Shown here piece after piece: positions 54,752-64,000 of a stretch of DNA of 64,000 nucleotides. This DNA comes from Bradyrhizobium sp. SK17 (GTDB lineage: Bacteria; Pseudomonadota; Alphaproteobacteria; Rhizobiales; Xanthobacteraceae): contig NZ_CP025113.1 of assembly GCF_002831585.1 (NCBI RefSeq), positions 5,719,001-5,783,000 on the forward strand. Reading direction: 5' to 3'. The position numbers were made by a program, and so were the translations under genes. Position 1 is the stretch's first letter, and every line of letters begins with the position of its first letter. The notes under the pieces were generated by a model, which did not search any database, was not told where the DNA came from, and saw only the letters and a program-made list of their open reading frames with translations.

Positions 54752-55897
54752 GTGAGCGTCCATAGAGCAATGAAACTTGCGGTGGTCGGACGTGGCCTGA
54801 TCGGCGCCGCGGCGGCGCGCCATCTGAGCAAGATGGGCCACGAAGTGGCGCTGATCGGGCCCGACGAGCCGGCCGACTTTGCGCGCCATGGCGGGGTTTT
54901 CGGCAGCCACTACGACGAGGGCCGCATCACGCGCCGTTTCGACGCGCACCCGTTCTGGCGACAGGCCAACAGCGCGGCGATTTCACGCTATAGCGAGATT
55001 TCCGCGGAAAGCGGCGTCGACTTCTACCGCGAGGTCGGCGTGCTTCACGTCGGCCCCCGCGACGGCGCGGACGTCGCCGCGGTCGGCAAGATCACCGCGG
55101 AGGCCGGCATCCCGGTTGAGGCGTACGATGATGCGGGGCTTGCGAAGCGATTTCCGTTTCTCGGCCTGACGGCCGGAATGCGCGGCTATTTCGAACCGCG
55201 CGACGCCGGACATATCAGCCCGCGTCGCCTGGTCCGGGCGCAGACGATCGCCGCTGAGCGCGCCGGCGCCAGGATCGTCGCCGAAGCCGCCGTCGGAATT
55301 TCAGAGAACGGCGCTGGCGTGACAATCCGGACCGCATCGGGCAGTGTCGAGGCCGAACGCGTTCTCGTCGCAACAGGCGGACATACCCAGTCACTGCTCG
55401 GTCGATCATTGGGTTTCACGGTCTATGCCCGCACCGCGGCGCTGTTCCGGCTCGGCACGGCGGAGGTTCGACGCCTGGCCGACATGCCGTCGATGCGCTG
55501 TTTCGGGCCCAAGGGCGACAATCCCTACATCCTGCCGCCAATCCCCTACCCGGACGGTCAAAATTGGCTGAAGCTCGGCGGTGATCCGGTCGACGTTGCG
55601 CTCGAGAACGAGACTGACATCAAGGACTGGTTCAGATCAGGTGGCTCGATCGCAGTGGCCGATCGGCTGGAGCAGCAGATCCGCACGCGCATTCCCGGCC
55701 TTGATGTCGAGGAGCGTCGCGTCGTGCCTTGCATGACCACGTTCGGCAAGACCGGCCTTCCCTGCATCGGTCCGCTGTCGCAACGCGTGACCGTCGCCTT
55801 CGGCTGCTATGGCAAGAGCGCGAAATGTTCGGACGAACTGGGTCGGCTGGGTGGCTTGGCGCTGCTCGGCGAGGTCCAGGCAGAGTTCGCACCGTGA
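54752..55897 (+). CDS. FAD-dependent oxidoreductase (DAO/monomeric sarcosine oxidase-like)
   Basis: Flavin amine or amino-acid oxidase family. Start at GTG 54752 with aagagg upstream; ATG 54770 (MKLAVVGRGLIGAAAARHLS) is the alternative, and the frame is open from 54659. About 381 residues. N-terminal dinucleotide motif GRGLIGAAAARHL, SRYSEISAESGVDFYREVGV, the substrate-domain stretch YFEPRDAGHISPRRLVRAQ, RVLVATGGHTQSLLG, and C-terminal CMTTFGKTGLPCIGPL with GCYGKSAKCS. The Cys near CYGKSAKC may be the covalent-flavin site, as in sarcosine oxidases; that is inferred. Divergent from the nickel operon. Confidence 0.82.
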   Translation: MSVHRAMKLAVVGRGLIGAAAARHLSKMGHEVALIGPDEPADFARHGGVFGSHYDEGRITRRFDAHPFWRQANSAAISRYSEISAESGVDFYREVGVLHVGPRDGADVAAVGKITAEAGIPVEAYDDAGLAKRFPFLGLTAGMRGYFEPRDAGHISPRRLVRAQTIAAERAGARIVAEAAVGISENGAGVTIRTASGSVEAERVLVATGGHTQSLLGRSLGFTVYARTAALFRLGTAEVRRLADMPSMRCFGPKGDNPYILPPIPYPDGQNWLKLGGDPVDVALENETDIKDWFRSGGSIAVADRLEQQIRTRIPGLDVEERRVVPCMTTFGKTGLPCIGPLSQRVTVAFGCYGKSAKCSDELGRLGGLALLGEVQAEFAP

Positions 55898-56171
55898 CTT
55901 CGTGGGATGGCTCAACTCGCTGAAGCAAGAACCTCGCGGAGAATTACCCGATTCACCCGATCGTGGGGCTCCGGCACACGTGCGACGGTGCGCGTTCACG
56001 CGCTCAACTTCCCGGACGCGATCGGAACGGCTACGGCTCGCCACGTTCAATTCCGTCGAACGCCAGGAATGACCGGACGAACGGACGCTGCGGCGCGTCG
56101 TGTTGCAACAAGACAAGGCACCGACTTCACGCACCTGGTGCGGCCTTGCCGACAGCCGAGCGCAATATGAA

Positions 56172-56585
56172 CTAGGCGGTTGCAGCAAATGCCCTGATCA
56201 TGCCCACCAGGTGATCCGGATCATAGGGCTTGGCGAGGAACCGGCCGCGGACGGGCAGTTGTTCGGGTGTCAGCGCGATCTCCGCAGAGACCACGATAAT
56301 CTCGACGGGCGGCCATCGTTCGCGAATGGCCAACGCAAGCTTCAAGCCGTCCATTGATCCCGGCATGTCGAAATCCGTCACCACCACGGCAATGTCGTCG
56401 CGCTGTTGCAGCAAGGCAATCGCCTGGTCGGCATTGCTGGCTTCGAGCGTGTCAAACCCGGCATCAGAAAGGAAATCCGCGGCTGCAATCAGAAGCAGCG
56501 GCTCGTCCTCGACGATACAAACGAGAACCCGCGCCGCCACTTTTTCAGAGGAACGCCCTCGCTTCATGCTGCGCCACTGCTTCAT
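56172..56585 (-). CDS. single-domain response regulator (CheY-like receiver)
   Basis: 137 residues, receiver domain only. Acidic pair in CIVEDEPLLLI, phospho-acceptor Asp71 in VVVTDFDMPGSMDG, Ser/Thr switch in IIVVSAEIAL, and conserved Lys in FLAKPYDPDHL. The start is ambiguous: an 18-base tandem duplication (56564-56599) provides two in-frame ATGs, 56585 and 56567, with no clear ribosome site. Encoded 127 bases downstream of an HWE sensor kinase on the same strand, so probably its partner. Confidence 0.88.
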   Translation of the reverse strand: MKQWRSMKRGRSSEKVAARVLVCIVEDEPLLLIAAADFLSDAGFDTLEASNADQAIALLQQRDDIAVVVTDFDMPGSMDGLKLALAIRERWPPVEIIVVSAEIALTPEQLPVRGRFLAKPYDPDHLVGMIRAFAATA

Positions 56586-56599
56586 GCTGCGCCACTAGA
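56564..56599. repeat. 18-base tandem duplication at the response regulator start
   Basis: Two copies of cttcatgctgcgccact plus one base (56564-56581 and 56582-56599). On the minus strand each copy contains GGCGCAGCATGAAG, so the start codon and its upstream context are duplicated in frame. Confidence 0.85.
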
Positions 56600-56679
56600 G
56601 CGCGACGAGACAAGATTGAATCGGCATGGCCGTTGCGGCTCCTTTGCATATTGTCGGCGCAAACGCCGCGCTGGTGGCA

Positions 56680-56711
56680 AGAAAAGCCGCTTCACGCCTT
56701 CCGGATCATGC
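56680..56711. repeat. truncated dispersed repeat, 'gcatgatccggaaa' family, inverted
   Basis: Reads aaaagccgcttcacgccttc then cggatcatgcc. It is the reverse complement of the element at 1221-1262 with part of the stem lost, and lies between the sensor kinase and the response regulator. Confidence 0.6.
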
Positions 56712-56712
56712 C

Positions 56713-58755
56713 TTAGTTCTCGGTCACGAGTGCAAGAGGCGCACGAAACTCAGCGATAAAGCCCGAAGACGTATAATCCAGCATGCTCTCACCGGTTCCT
56801 GCAAGGCCCATGCGAATTATGCGCGAGCCCATGCCTTCGACAGCCGGCTTCGTGGCTGGAGGCCCGCCGGTCTCCTTCCACGTCAGGACGACCGCCGGCT
56901 TCGGTGCGGCATGGTCGATCCACCAGGTCAACGTGACTCTTCCTCGCTCGATCGACAACGAGCCATGCTTGACCGCGTTTGTGGCAAGTTCGTGCAAAAG
57001 CAACGACAGCGACAGCACGGCTTTTGGTCCAAGCAGGATATCGGGACCATCGATTGCCAGTCGCGCCGAATCCACGTGCAAGGACAGCACGCTTGCCACG
57101 AGCGTTTTGATGCGCGCCGCGGACCAGCTCTGTTGCAGCAGGACATCGTGCGCCTTGCTCAACGCCAACAGGCGCTGCCTGAATCCGTTTACCGCCTCCT
57201 TGTCGGCCGCGTGCTTCAGCGTCTGGGCAGCGATCGCCTGGACCAATGCAAGGGTATTCTTCAATCGGTGGCTGAGTTCCTGATTGAGCAGGCGCTGCTG
57301 GGCCTCGGCCTGCACCTTGGCAAGACCCGCATAGGTGCGGTCGGCCACAGCATAGGTAAAATCCAGCTCCTGCTGATTCCAGGTGCGTGGCTCTGCGCTG
57401 TGAGCAAACATCAACCCAACCAGTTCACTGGACCTGAGCAGGGGTACGACGATCTGCGCCTGGACCCCGATGTCCCGATAGGTTGCAAGGTCGGCTTCGA
57501 GCCAACCTGCGGAGCGGATGTTGGCGACGGCAAGAGTATCGCCATAACGGATTCGATCGATCGTCGCTTTGAACTTCGACAGCGCCAATTGTCCGGTGAT
57601 GCTGGCGACGTTCGATCCAGTCCAGTCGCGTTCGACGTCGAAAGTATCGGCGGCGGCGTCGACAGCCGCGTAGCCGGCACGCGCGACCCTGAGCGTTTCG
57701 CCGAGCGCGCGCGATGCGGTGGCGATGATCGCTGCCGTCGTGGTGGCGTCGCGAATATCATCACCGAGCTTGAGAAGCGCGGCCTGCCGCTGCTCCGCCA
57801 ATTTTCGCTCGGTGACGTCCTGATGCGTTCCGGTAAAGCGACGTGGCTCGCCGTCCGCGCCATACACGAAGTTTCCCCGCCGCTCGACCCAGCGTACGGC
57901 ACCGTCGCCGGCACGCTTGATCCGATACACCGCCACGGAAACGGCGGAGCCATCGCGGCGCATCTCCGCGTTCGACGCCAGTTTTGCATCCGCGGCAAGC
58001 ACCAGCATCTCCAGGTCGGAAACTTTGTGGAGTTCCTGTTCCTGAACACCGAAAATCTTGCAGCTTTCGGCCGACAACCGGATGGTATCGGTTGCAATAT
58101 CGACGTCGAAGGTGCCGATCTGGCCTGCCTCCTGCGCTTGCTGCTGGCGGACACCTTCCGCCTGAAGTCGCTGATTGAGGGTTTCGCTAGCGCGGGCCCG
58201 CGTTTCGATTGCTCTTTGTGACTGCTGTTGCGCAACCAGGACGTCGTCACGGATATCGACGCCGCGACGCAGATTGAGCAGTGCCATCACCTGCCGTGCC
58301 AGCGCTTCGATCGCAGCCGTCTGAGGTGCAGTGAGTCCACCCGGCCGCGGCTTGTCATCGATCACGCACAGCGTTCCGAGGACGGCTCCTTCCGGAGAGG
58401 TCAGCAAGGCGCCAGCATAGAAGCGCAGCCAGGGTTCTCCGATCACCAGCGGGTTGTCCCTGGTGCGATCGTCGAGGGTGAGGTCCGGAATGATGAGGGT
58501 CGATCGCTGAACCACCGCATGCGCACAGACCGATTGGTCGAGCGGCGTTTCCGTGATCCCGAGCCCAATGCAGGCCTTGAACCATTGCCTGTCACGTTCA
58601 ACGAGGCTCACCAGCGCGATCGGCGTATCGCAGATACCCTTGGCGAGCGAGACGATATCGTCAAAAACGGCTTCAGGCGGCGTCTCGATAACCTGATAGC
58701 GCTCGAGCACGGCAAGGCGGGCATCATCTTCGATTGGACTAGAGGGCGCAAGCAT
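56713..58755 (-). CDS. HWE-type sensor histidine kinase (GAF-PAS-GAF-HWE)
   Basis: Soluble sensor, no membrane helices. 680 residues. First GAF about 18-165 (FDDIVSLAKGICDTPIALVS, QWFKACIGLGITETPLDQSV), PAS about 205-318 with RRFTGTHQDVTERKLAEQRQ at its end, second GAF about 330-480 (IVVPLLRSSELVGLMFAHSA), then the kinase: His near 493 in NQELSHRLKNTLALVQAIAA and N-box near 590 in LLLHELATNAVKHGS. The first GAF, with SVCAHAV, is of the kind common in redox or light-linked soluble kinases, but no chromophore Cys is evident. Likely signals to the adjacent receiver protein. Confidence 0.9.
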   Translation of the reverse strand: MLAPSSPIEDDARLAVLERYQVIETPPEAVFDDIVSLAKGICDTPIALVSLVERDRQWFKACIGLGITETPLDQSVCAHAVVQRSTLIIPDLTLDDRTRDNPLVIGEPWLRFYAGALLTSPEGAVLGTLCVIDDKPRPGGLTAPQTAAIEALARQVMALLNLRRGVDIRDDVLVAQQQSQRAIETRARASETLNQRLQAEGVRQQQAQEAGQIGTFDVDIATDTIRLSAESCKIFGVQEQELHKVSDLEMLVLAADAKLASNAEMRRDGSAVSVAVYRIKRAGDGAVRWVERRGNFVYGADGEPRRFTGTHQDVTERKLAEQRQAALLKLGDDIRDATTTAAIIATASRALGETLRVARAGYAAVDAAADTFDVERDWTGSNVASITGQLALSKFKATIDRIRYGDTLAVANIRSAGWLEADLATYRDIGVQAQIVVPLLRSSELVGLMFAHSAEPRTWNQQELDFTYAVADRTYAGLAKVQAEAQQRLLNQELSHRLKNTLALVQAIAAQTLKHAADKEAVNGFRQRLLALSKAHDVLLQQSWSAARIKTLVASVLSLHVDSARLAIDGPDILLGPKAVLSLSLLLHELATNAVKHGSLSIERGRVTLTWWIDHAAPKPAVVLTWKETGGPPATKPAVEGMGSRIIRMGLAGTGESMLDYTSSGFIAEFRAPLALVTEN

Positions 58756-59133
58756 TCGAGGTCGATCGGGTAAGCGGTGACGGCAATAGACGCCACTTTA
58801 GTGGGCGCCGTGATCTTTTCAACAGACCGCCTTTTCATGAGAATATTGCGGGCGGGTCACGTGAATTGCCGTGTCCGGCGCCACCTGACACCCGGCCGGG
58901 CGAAATGACGAGAGAATGGAAGTCTCCCTTGGCATTGAGCTGCCCGACGGCGGAAGCCCTCTTTTCAAAAATATTCTGCTTATCGGAAAATCAGACGGAG
59001 CGAGGCGCAAAGCTCGGGCAAATCCTGTCGCGAGCATGCGGAGATGTGTTCTGCAAGCGACGCAGCATACTCAGTGTCCCGGCGAAGGCCGGGACCCATA
59101 ACCACAAATGGTCGGCCGCCTGCCGCGGCGGCC
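58756..59133. other. intergenic region with a small hairpin repeat, no supported gene
   Basis: 378 bases. Near its 3' end GTCCCGGC-gaag-GCCGGGAC (59076-59095) with cccataaccac after it resembles another dispersed Bradyrhizobium element. Short frames on both strands have no recognisable content. Confidence 0.5.
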
Positions 59134-59355
59134 CTACAGCCCGGTATAGCCGGCCTTGACATGGTCGGTGCTGCCGTCGAGCTGGCGCAAATACGTCAGT
59201 CCGCACACCGTCAACCTGTGGGTATCGCGCTCGCCGGCCTCGAACAGCGTCTGCACGTACTCCGTCACCTTCGCCCGCGCTTCGTCGCTCGCGGCGGACG
59301 TGCGGTTGAGCAGCAGATCGTATGTCTGCATGATGCGATCGATAGCGGCTTCCAT
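59134..59355 (-). CDS. small hypothetical protein (73 aa)
   Basis: 73 residues starting MEAAIDRIMQTYDLLLNRTS, mainly helical, with EARAKVTEYVQTLFEAGERD and a conserved-looking end (CGLTYLRQLDGSTDHVKAGY). Not recognised. It starts 20 bases after the stop of another small gene on the same strand, so the two probably form a unit. Acidic/basic balance and lack of signal suggest a cytosolic protein. Confidence 0.6.
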   Translation of the reverse strand: MEAAIDRIMQTYDLLLNRTSAASDEARAKVTEYVQTLFEAGERDTHRLTVCGLTYLRQLDGSTDHVKAGYTGL

Positions 59356-59375
59356 TGAAGTCTCCGGGTTGACGC

Positions 59376-59606
59376 TCAGGCGACCACCAGCGTCTCGGCC
59401 TCGAATTTCGCGATCGCCCTGTTGGCGAGGCGGAGGCGATTCAGTTCACCGCGCTGGAACAGCTTCACGATGATGCCGAGCAGGCGCTCATTGGTGGCGA
59501 AAGTGTCGGGGATGACGCCGGATTTGCGCAGATAGTTCGAGGCGATCGCGTAGGCGTCACCGACGACCTCGACGTTCAGCACCTCGACCCCGCGTTCGAC
59601 CAGCAT
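59376..59606 (-). CDS. small hypothetical protein (76 aa)
   Basis: Start at 59606 (MLVERGVEVLNVEVVGDAYA) after a purine-rich AGAGACAGGAC; the longer frame to 59816 runs through a dispersed repeat and is unlikely to be coding. 76 residues, helical, with SNYLRKSGVIPDTFATNERL and IVKLFQRGELNRLRLANRAI. Not recognised. Upstream partner of the 73-residue protein. Confidence 0.6.
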   Translation of the reverse strand: MLVERGVEVLNVEVVGDAYAIASNYLRKSGVIPDTFATNERLLGIIVKLFQRGELNRLRLANRAIAKFEAETLVVA

Positions 59607-59627
59607 GTCCTGTCTCTCTATCAGAGC

Positions 59628-59695
59628 GTTTTCAAGCGAAGTGGGTACCGGTTCGCGTGAAGAAAACGCGTCCAAATAAAAGCAACCGAACGCGA
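59628..59695. repeat. dispersed palindromic repeat, 'gcgttttcaagcgaagtgg' family
   Basis: Arms gagcgttttcaagcgaa and ttcgcgtgaagaaaacgcg are imperfect inverts around gtgggtaccgg. It is immediately upstream of the small-protein pair. I recall this as a further common Bradyrhizobium repeat type. Confidence 0.55.
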
Positions 59696-59790
59696 TGAGA
59701 TCCGGATCGGGTCTCATCGCGCCGGGCAACAGATAAAGCGCAGGGAACACGTTGGTTCCTCGTCGGAGCCGACTTATTTTCGCAGATGCA

Positions 59791-59826
59791 GCATGAAAAA
59801 CGCATCGGTCGGGCATGACCGATGCG
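59791..59826 (-). terminator. Rho-independent terminator of the LdtR-like gene
   Basis: Perfect 10-base stem CGCATCGGTC/GACCGATGCG with loop gggcat. On the minus strand it is followed by TTTTTCATGC. It begins 64 bases after the stop of the MarR-type gene. Confidence 0.8.
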
Positions 59827-59890
59827 CTACTGGAGGGGCTGCCGGTCTTCTGAAGCGGCCGGCTTGGCCATCAGGCGAAGAAAGGACGGC

Positions 59891-60409
59891 TCAGAGGCGA
59901 TACAGGATCTGGTCGGTCCAGAACCGCTCGAGGCGATGCAGCGACTTGTTGAGGCTCGCGAACTCCTCGTTCGAGATGCCGCCGACCTGCTCCACCGTCT
60001 TGACGTGCTTCTGATAGAGCGCATCGACGATCTTGCGCACTTCCTGGCCCTGCGGGGTCAGACGGATGCGAACCGAGCGGCGATCGACGCGCGAGCGCTG
60101 ATGATCGAGGAAGCCGAGCTCGACGAGCTTCTTCAGATTGTAGGAGACGTTGGAGCCGAGATAGTAGCCGCGGGTGCGCAGCTCGCCGGCGGTCAGTTCC
60201 TTGTCACCGATGTTGTACAGGAGCAGCGCCTGCACCGAATTGATGTCGGCGCGGCCACGACGATCGAACTCGTCCTTGATGACGTCGAGGAGCCGGCGAT
60301 GCAGCCGCTCCACCAAAGTCAGGGCTTCGAGATAGAGCGGCTGCACCGGAGCTTGACCGGCAGCGCGATCGGCGGCGTCCGCCGCCGTTGTCGCAACGGC
60401 TTTCATCAT
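59891..60409 (-). CDS. MarR-family winged-helix regulator (LdtR-like)
   Basis: 172 residues. N-terminal Ala-rich leader, then a winged helix: INSVQALLLYNIGDKELTAG, RTRGYYLGSNVSYNLKKLVE and FLDHQRSRVDRRSVRIRLTP. This order, with the YYLGSNVSYNLK recognition helix, resembles LdtR of rhizobia and Liberibacter, which controls L,D-transpeptidase and stress genes. The assignment is by recollection and should be treated as inference. Start at 60409 or the adjacent ATG at 60406. It has its own terminator. Confidence 0.82.
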   Translation of the reverse strand: MMKAVATTAADAADRAAGQAPVQPLYLEALTLVERLHRRLLDVIKDEFDRRGRADINSVQALLLYNIGDKELTAGELRTRGYYLGSNVSYNLKKLVELGFLDHQRSRVDRRSVRIRLTPQGQEVRKIVDALYQKHVKTVEQVGGISNEEFASLNKSLHRLERFWTDQILYRL

Positions 60410-61072
60410 GACACTTCCCCTGTTTGTCGTTTTTATCGACTTTATTCGACGAAACTTGTGTCCCGCCTGATAGGTCCAACGTAAGGGGGCCGTTTGAATA
60501 TCCGCTTAAATAAGAGAATAAAGAGATCATGAATTTAAGACAGTGAATCGTGGATTAAGCCCATGGATCAAGGGCTTTTCGCAACTTTTCATTGACGGTG
60601 CGGGGCCGCTGTTCACGCTTCGTCTGCCACCCCTGTCACATTCGGAAACAGCTTCGTTCGAATTCGAAACGGTGGCGTAACGGGTGTGAGGGAACCCTTA
60701 CTGGTGACTGATCGGTTACCGGAGAATTGTCCGAAAATTTTTCGGGATGACAGCGCGGGATCTACACGCGATGGGCGTGGCGGCCCTCATTCGCGACCGC
60801 CTCATGGACCGGCTCCGCCGTCGGCCAGCGCAAAGCCGGCCGGCGCATGCGCCGAGATCCGGAGAAAATGGGTCCCGACGGCAGGTCCCGCAGAGGCGCG
60901 CCCGTGGCGGGGCGCCTCGAAGGGATGCGATCCATGGGCATCCACGTAGCAGAACCAGCAGCGCTGTCTTCTCGTTGCGCGCACGACCACCCTATATTGG
61001 CAGCAGCAACCCGCTATTCGTCGTGCTGTCGCTGCGATGCAACAGTGCATCGGGCGAGCATTGCACGCGATG
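60410..61072. other. 663-base region without a supported gene
   Basis: The first 130 bases upstream of the LdtR-like gene are AT-rich and likely promoter. A 12-base perfect palindrome TTCGAATTCGAA lies at 60657-60668. From about 60745 the region is very GC-rich with overlapping low-complexity frames on both strands, none convincing. Confidence 0.45.
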
Positions 61073-61534
61073 CTATGGGGGACGTTCGCGCGCCGACATC
61101 CAGGCCAGCGCGAGGTAAGCCGCGAGCATCAAGGCCTCGAGCCCGACCACGGTGAGGCTGCCGCCATAGATGCTCGGAAACATCAGCTCGATGACCGCCA
61201 TCGACACCACGGTGGTCAGCCACACCACGGCGCCCCAGGGCGTTGCGAGCCAGAGCCCGACCGCGGCGACGAGTTCGATGACCGCGAAATAGACCGTCGC
61301 GGTCTGCCAGGCCATCGACTGGTTCTCGAAGGCCTCCTCCTCGCCGCCGACGAAGCCCGTCACCTGGGCCCAGTGATAGAGGCCCTTGGCGACCGACACG
61401 ACGGCCATGATGCGCAGGAAGATGACGAGACGGCGCGTCCAGACATTCTCGTCCGGTTCGATCCGGTCGGACGAGATCGCGCTGACCGAGATGGCGCTGT
61501 CGCGCGCCTGATCGCGTGCAGAGGTGTCAGACAT
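61073..61534 (-). CDS. four-helix membrane protein (DUF6163-like)
   Basis: 153 residues. Hydrophilic N-terminus (about 35 residues), then four membrane helices: RLVIFLRIMAVVSVAKGLYH, ATVYFAVIELVAAVGLWLA, GAVVWLTTVVSMAVIELMFP, and TVVGLEALMLAAYLALAWMS. I place it in DUF6163, conserved in Bradyrhizobiaceae and of unknown function. Divergent from hemB, 185 bases between starts, which is a conserved neighbourhood as far as I recall. Confidence 0.75.
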   Translation of the reverse strand: MSDTSARDQARDSAISVSAISSDRIEPDENVWTRRLVIFLRIMAVVSVAKGLYHWAQVTGFVGGEEEAFENQSMAWQTATVYFAVIELVAAVGLWLATPWGAVVWLTTVVSMAVIELMFPSIYGGSLTVVGLEALMLAAYLALAWMSARERPP

Positions 61535-61647
61535 CCGAATCGCCGCGCAACGGCTGCAAGCTTGGGTTCATGGCCGCAGTCTTGGCCCGCCAAGGCGGTA
61601 AAATCAATTGCCGTTGCAGCAAATCAAGGGCGCGACGGGCGCAATGA

Positions 61648-62784
<1,137 letters not shown>

Positions 62785-62945
62785 CGTTTGCGAATGGCGA
62801 TTCGACCTCGTGCCCTCTTCGCTATTCGCCACGCCCGATTCGCCATCATTCCTGCGAACATTTCGGCTAGTTAATGTTCGGCCGGACTTGGCAGGCGAGC
62901 CTCCTGTTCCCATGTCCTGCGCGGGACTTTCATCGGAGGTTGGTC

Positions 62946-63500
62946 ATGTCCTACGGCAATGACGGCGGCAACTGGCGCAATGATGCCTGGCGCAATGACG
63001 GCGGCGTTCCCCCGCATGCGTTCGATCCGTTGATGCAGCCGGATCTGTTCCGCGGCGTGCTGACGCGACGTGTCTTTGCCTTCCTGATCGACCTCGTCGT
63101 GCTGTCGGCGCCGGTGATCCTCGCCGTGCTGTTCATCGCGGTGTTCGGCATCGTCACGCTCGGCCTCGGCTGGGCGCTGTTCTGGCTGGTCTCGCCGGCC
63201 TCGATCGTCTGGGCCATCGTCTATTACGGCGCCTCGATCGGCGGCCAGCACTCGGCCACCATCGGCATGCGCGTGATGGATCTGGAACTGCGCACCTGGT
63301 ACGGCGCGCGTGGCTATTTCGTGCTCGGCGCCATCCACGCGGTGCTGTTCTGGGCAACGGTCTCATTCCTATCGCCGCTGGTGCTCCTGATCGGGCTGCT
63401 CAACGGCCGCCGCCGGCTGCTGCACGACATCATCCTCGGAACCGTCATTATCAACAGTTCGGTCCGGACCCAGATATCTCCGGCGGCGCGGGCCTATTAG
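62946..63500 (+). CDS. RDD-family membrane protein
   Basis: Start at 62946 (MSYGNDGGNWRNDAWRNDGG) with CGGAGG upstream. 184 residues. Gly/Asn/Asp-rich soluble N-terminus (about 35), then the RDD core: Arg-Arg-x-Phe-Ala-Phe-Leu-Ile-Asp in LTRRVFAFLIDLVVLSAPVI, a second helix pair, TIGMRVMDLELR, and a last hydrophobic segment followed by NGRRRLLHDIILGTVIIN. Transport or osmotic roles are reported for some RDD proteins; role here unknown. Follows hemB by 161 bases. Confidence 0.88.
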   Translation: MSYGNDGGNWRNDAWRNDGGVPPHAFDPLMQPDLFRGVLTRRVFAFLIDLVVLSAPVILAVLFIAVFGIVTLGLGWALFWLVSPASIVWAIVYYGASIGGQHSATIGMRVMDLELRTWYGARGYFVLGAIHAVLFWATVSFLSPLVLLIGLLNGRRRLLHDIILGTVIINSSVRTQISPAARAY

Positions 63501-63585
63501 GCCCGCCTAAACCAATTGACCGTTAGCCTCCGGGGGGCGATGCTAGCTTGGCTGCCTGTCTAGTTGTGGAGCCTGACGATCTGAC

Positions 63586-64000
63586 GTGACCCAGCACTCG
63601 CGTGATACCCCCCAGTTTTATCTGACGGCGCCCTCGCCCTGCCCGTATTTGCCGGGCCGACACGAGCGGAAGGTTTTCACGCACCTGGTCGGCGACAAAG
63701 CGGGCGACCTCAACGACTTGCTGACCCATGGCGGCTTCCGGCGCAGCCAGTCGATCGCCTACCGGCCGGCCTGCGACCAGTGCCGGGCCTGCGTCTCGGT
63801 CCGGGTGGTCGCCAACGAATTCCGCCCCTCCCGTAACTTCCGCAAGGTGCTGGCCCGCAACGCCGACATCATCGGCGAGCAGCGCACGGCGGTGCCGACG
63901 TCAGAGCAATATTCGGTGTTCCGGGCCTATCTCGACCGCCGCCATCGCAACGGCGGCATGGCCGACATGACGGTGCTGGACTACGCGATGATGGTCGAGG
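63586..64000 (+). CDS. bpt: aminoacyl-tRNA--protein transferase (Bpt/Ate), 3'-truncated
   Basis: N-end-rule transferase adding Leu or Arg from tRNA to acidic N-termini, marking proteins for ClpAP. The gene runs off the window; 138 codons visible. Start at GTG 63586 ([20 protein letters not shown]). Diagnostic N-terminal region: [16 protein letters not shown], then [20 protein letters not shown] with the conserved Cys pair, [18 protein letters not shown], and [17 protein letters not shown]. Leucyl (Bpt) rather than arginyl specificity is assumed from bacterial origin. Confidence 0.88.
   Translation, partial: MTQHSRDTPQFYLTAPSPCPYLPGRHERKVFTHLVGDKAGDLNDLLTHGGFRRSQSIAYRPACDQCRACVSVRVVANEFRPSRNFRKVLARNADIIGEQRTAVPTSEQYSVFRAYLDRRHRNGGMADMTVLDYAMMVE

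Noticed and set aside
56626-58221. 531-codon open frame antisense to the HWE kinase
   Set aside because: No domain recognised; the opposite strand has intact GAF, PAS and kinase motifs.
60747-61155. Overlapping plus-strand frames upstream of the DUF6163 gene
   Set aside because: Arg/Ala/Pro low complexity in all frames, no ribosome site, no family resemblance.

Overview
The window looks like chromosome of a Bradyrhizobium-type alphaproteobacterium (Nitrobacteraceae). The evidence is the high GC content, the gene orders glyA-nrdR-ribD-ribE-ribH-nusB-thiL and yceD-plsX-fabH-ihfA-merR, a GcrA-like regulator, an alphaproteobacterial porin, an HWE sensor kinase, a HemB with the magnesium-type metal site, and dispersed palindromic repeats that I recall from these genomes. 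The species is inferred. I see no phage, insertion sequence, CRISPR array or rRNA operon. One tRNA-Pro(GGG) is present.

Layout. 1-1.2 kb: 3' part of an MFS transporter. 1.3-8.6 kb: exopolysaccharide locus with a chain-length/co-polymerase protein (minus strand), then an export lipoprotein, a glycosyltransferase, a priming phosphoglycosyltransferase and an O-antigen-ligase-like protein (plus strand). 8.6-16.4 kb: catabolic and accessory enzymes: a MarR/FAD-monooxygenase divergent pair with a clear operator, a saccharopine-dehydrogenase-like protein, DUF169, YdcF, an acetamidase/formamidase and an acyl-CoA synthetase. 16.5-23.1 kb: a small ribbon-helix-helix-like protein, a GcrA-like regulator, an SDR, a poorly explained 1 kb stretch, a porin, a second MarR and a PEP-CTERM protein with a duplicated domain. 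23.3-29.8 kb: tRNA-Pro, merR, ihfA, fabH, plsX, yceD, a cytochrome bc1 chaperone, bamE and a Tat-exported solute-binding protein. 29.8-38.8 kb: H+-pyrophosphatase and the glyA...thiL housekeeping run, with a Coq7-like gene between ribE and ribH.

39-54.5 kb is the main accessory region, devoted to envelope uptake. It holds a siderophore receptor with a facing siderophore-interacting reductase, an O-methyltransferase and an AraC regulator, then a complete tctCBA transporter. A DUF2946/TonB-receptor pair follows, and then a three-gene unit with 4-base overlaps (TonB receptor, DUF4198 protein, NiCoT permease). Upstream of that unit lies an exact GTATGA-N16-TCATAC match to the E. coli-type NikR operator, so it reads as a nickel-responsive route from outer membrane to cytoplasm. 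54.7-64 kb: an FAD oxidoreductase, an HWE histidine kinase with a single-domain response regulator, two small unknown proteins, an LdtR-like MarR regulator, a DUF6163 protein, hemB, an RDD protein and the 5' part of a Bpt/Ate aminoacyl-transferase.

Most notable: the NikR-box nickel operon; an apparent one-base deletion that breaks plsX at its N-terminal Met-Gly-Gly-Asp motif; helically phased direct repeats in front of the ribbon-helix-helix gene; a duplicated molybdopterin-oxidoreductase-like domain in a PEP-CTERM protein; several unassigned palindromic operators; and two terminators with no gene, which may mark small RNAs.
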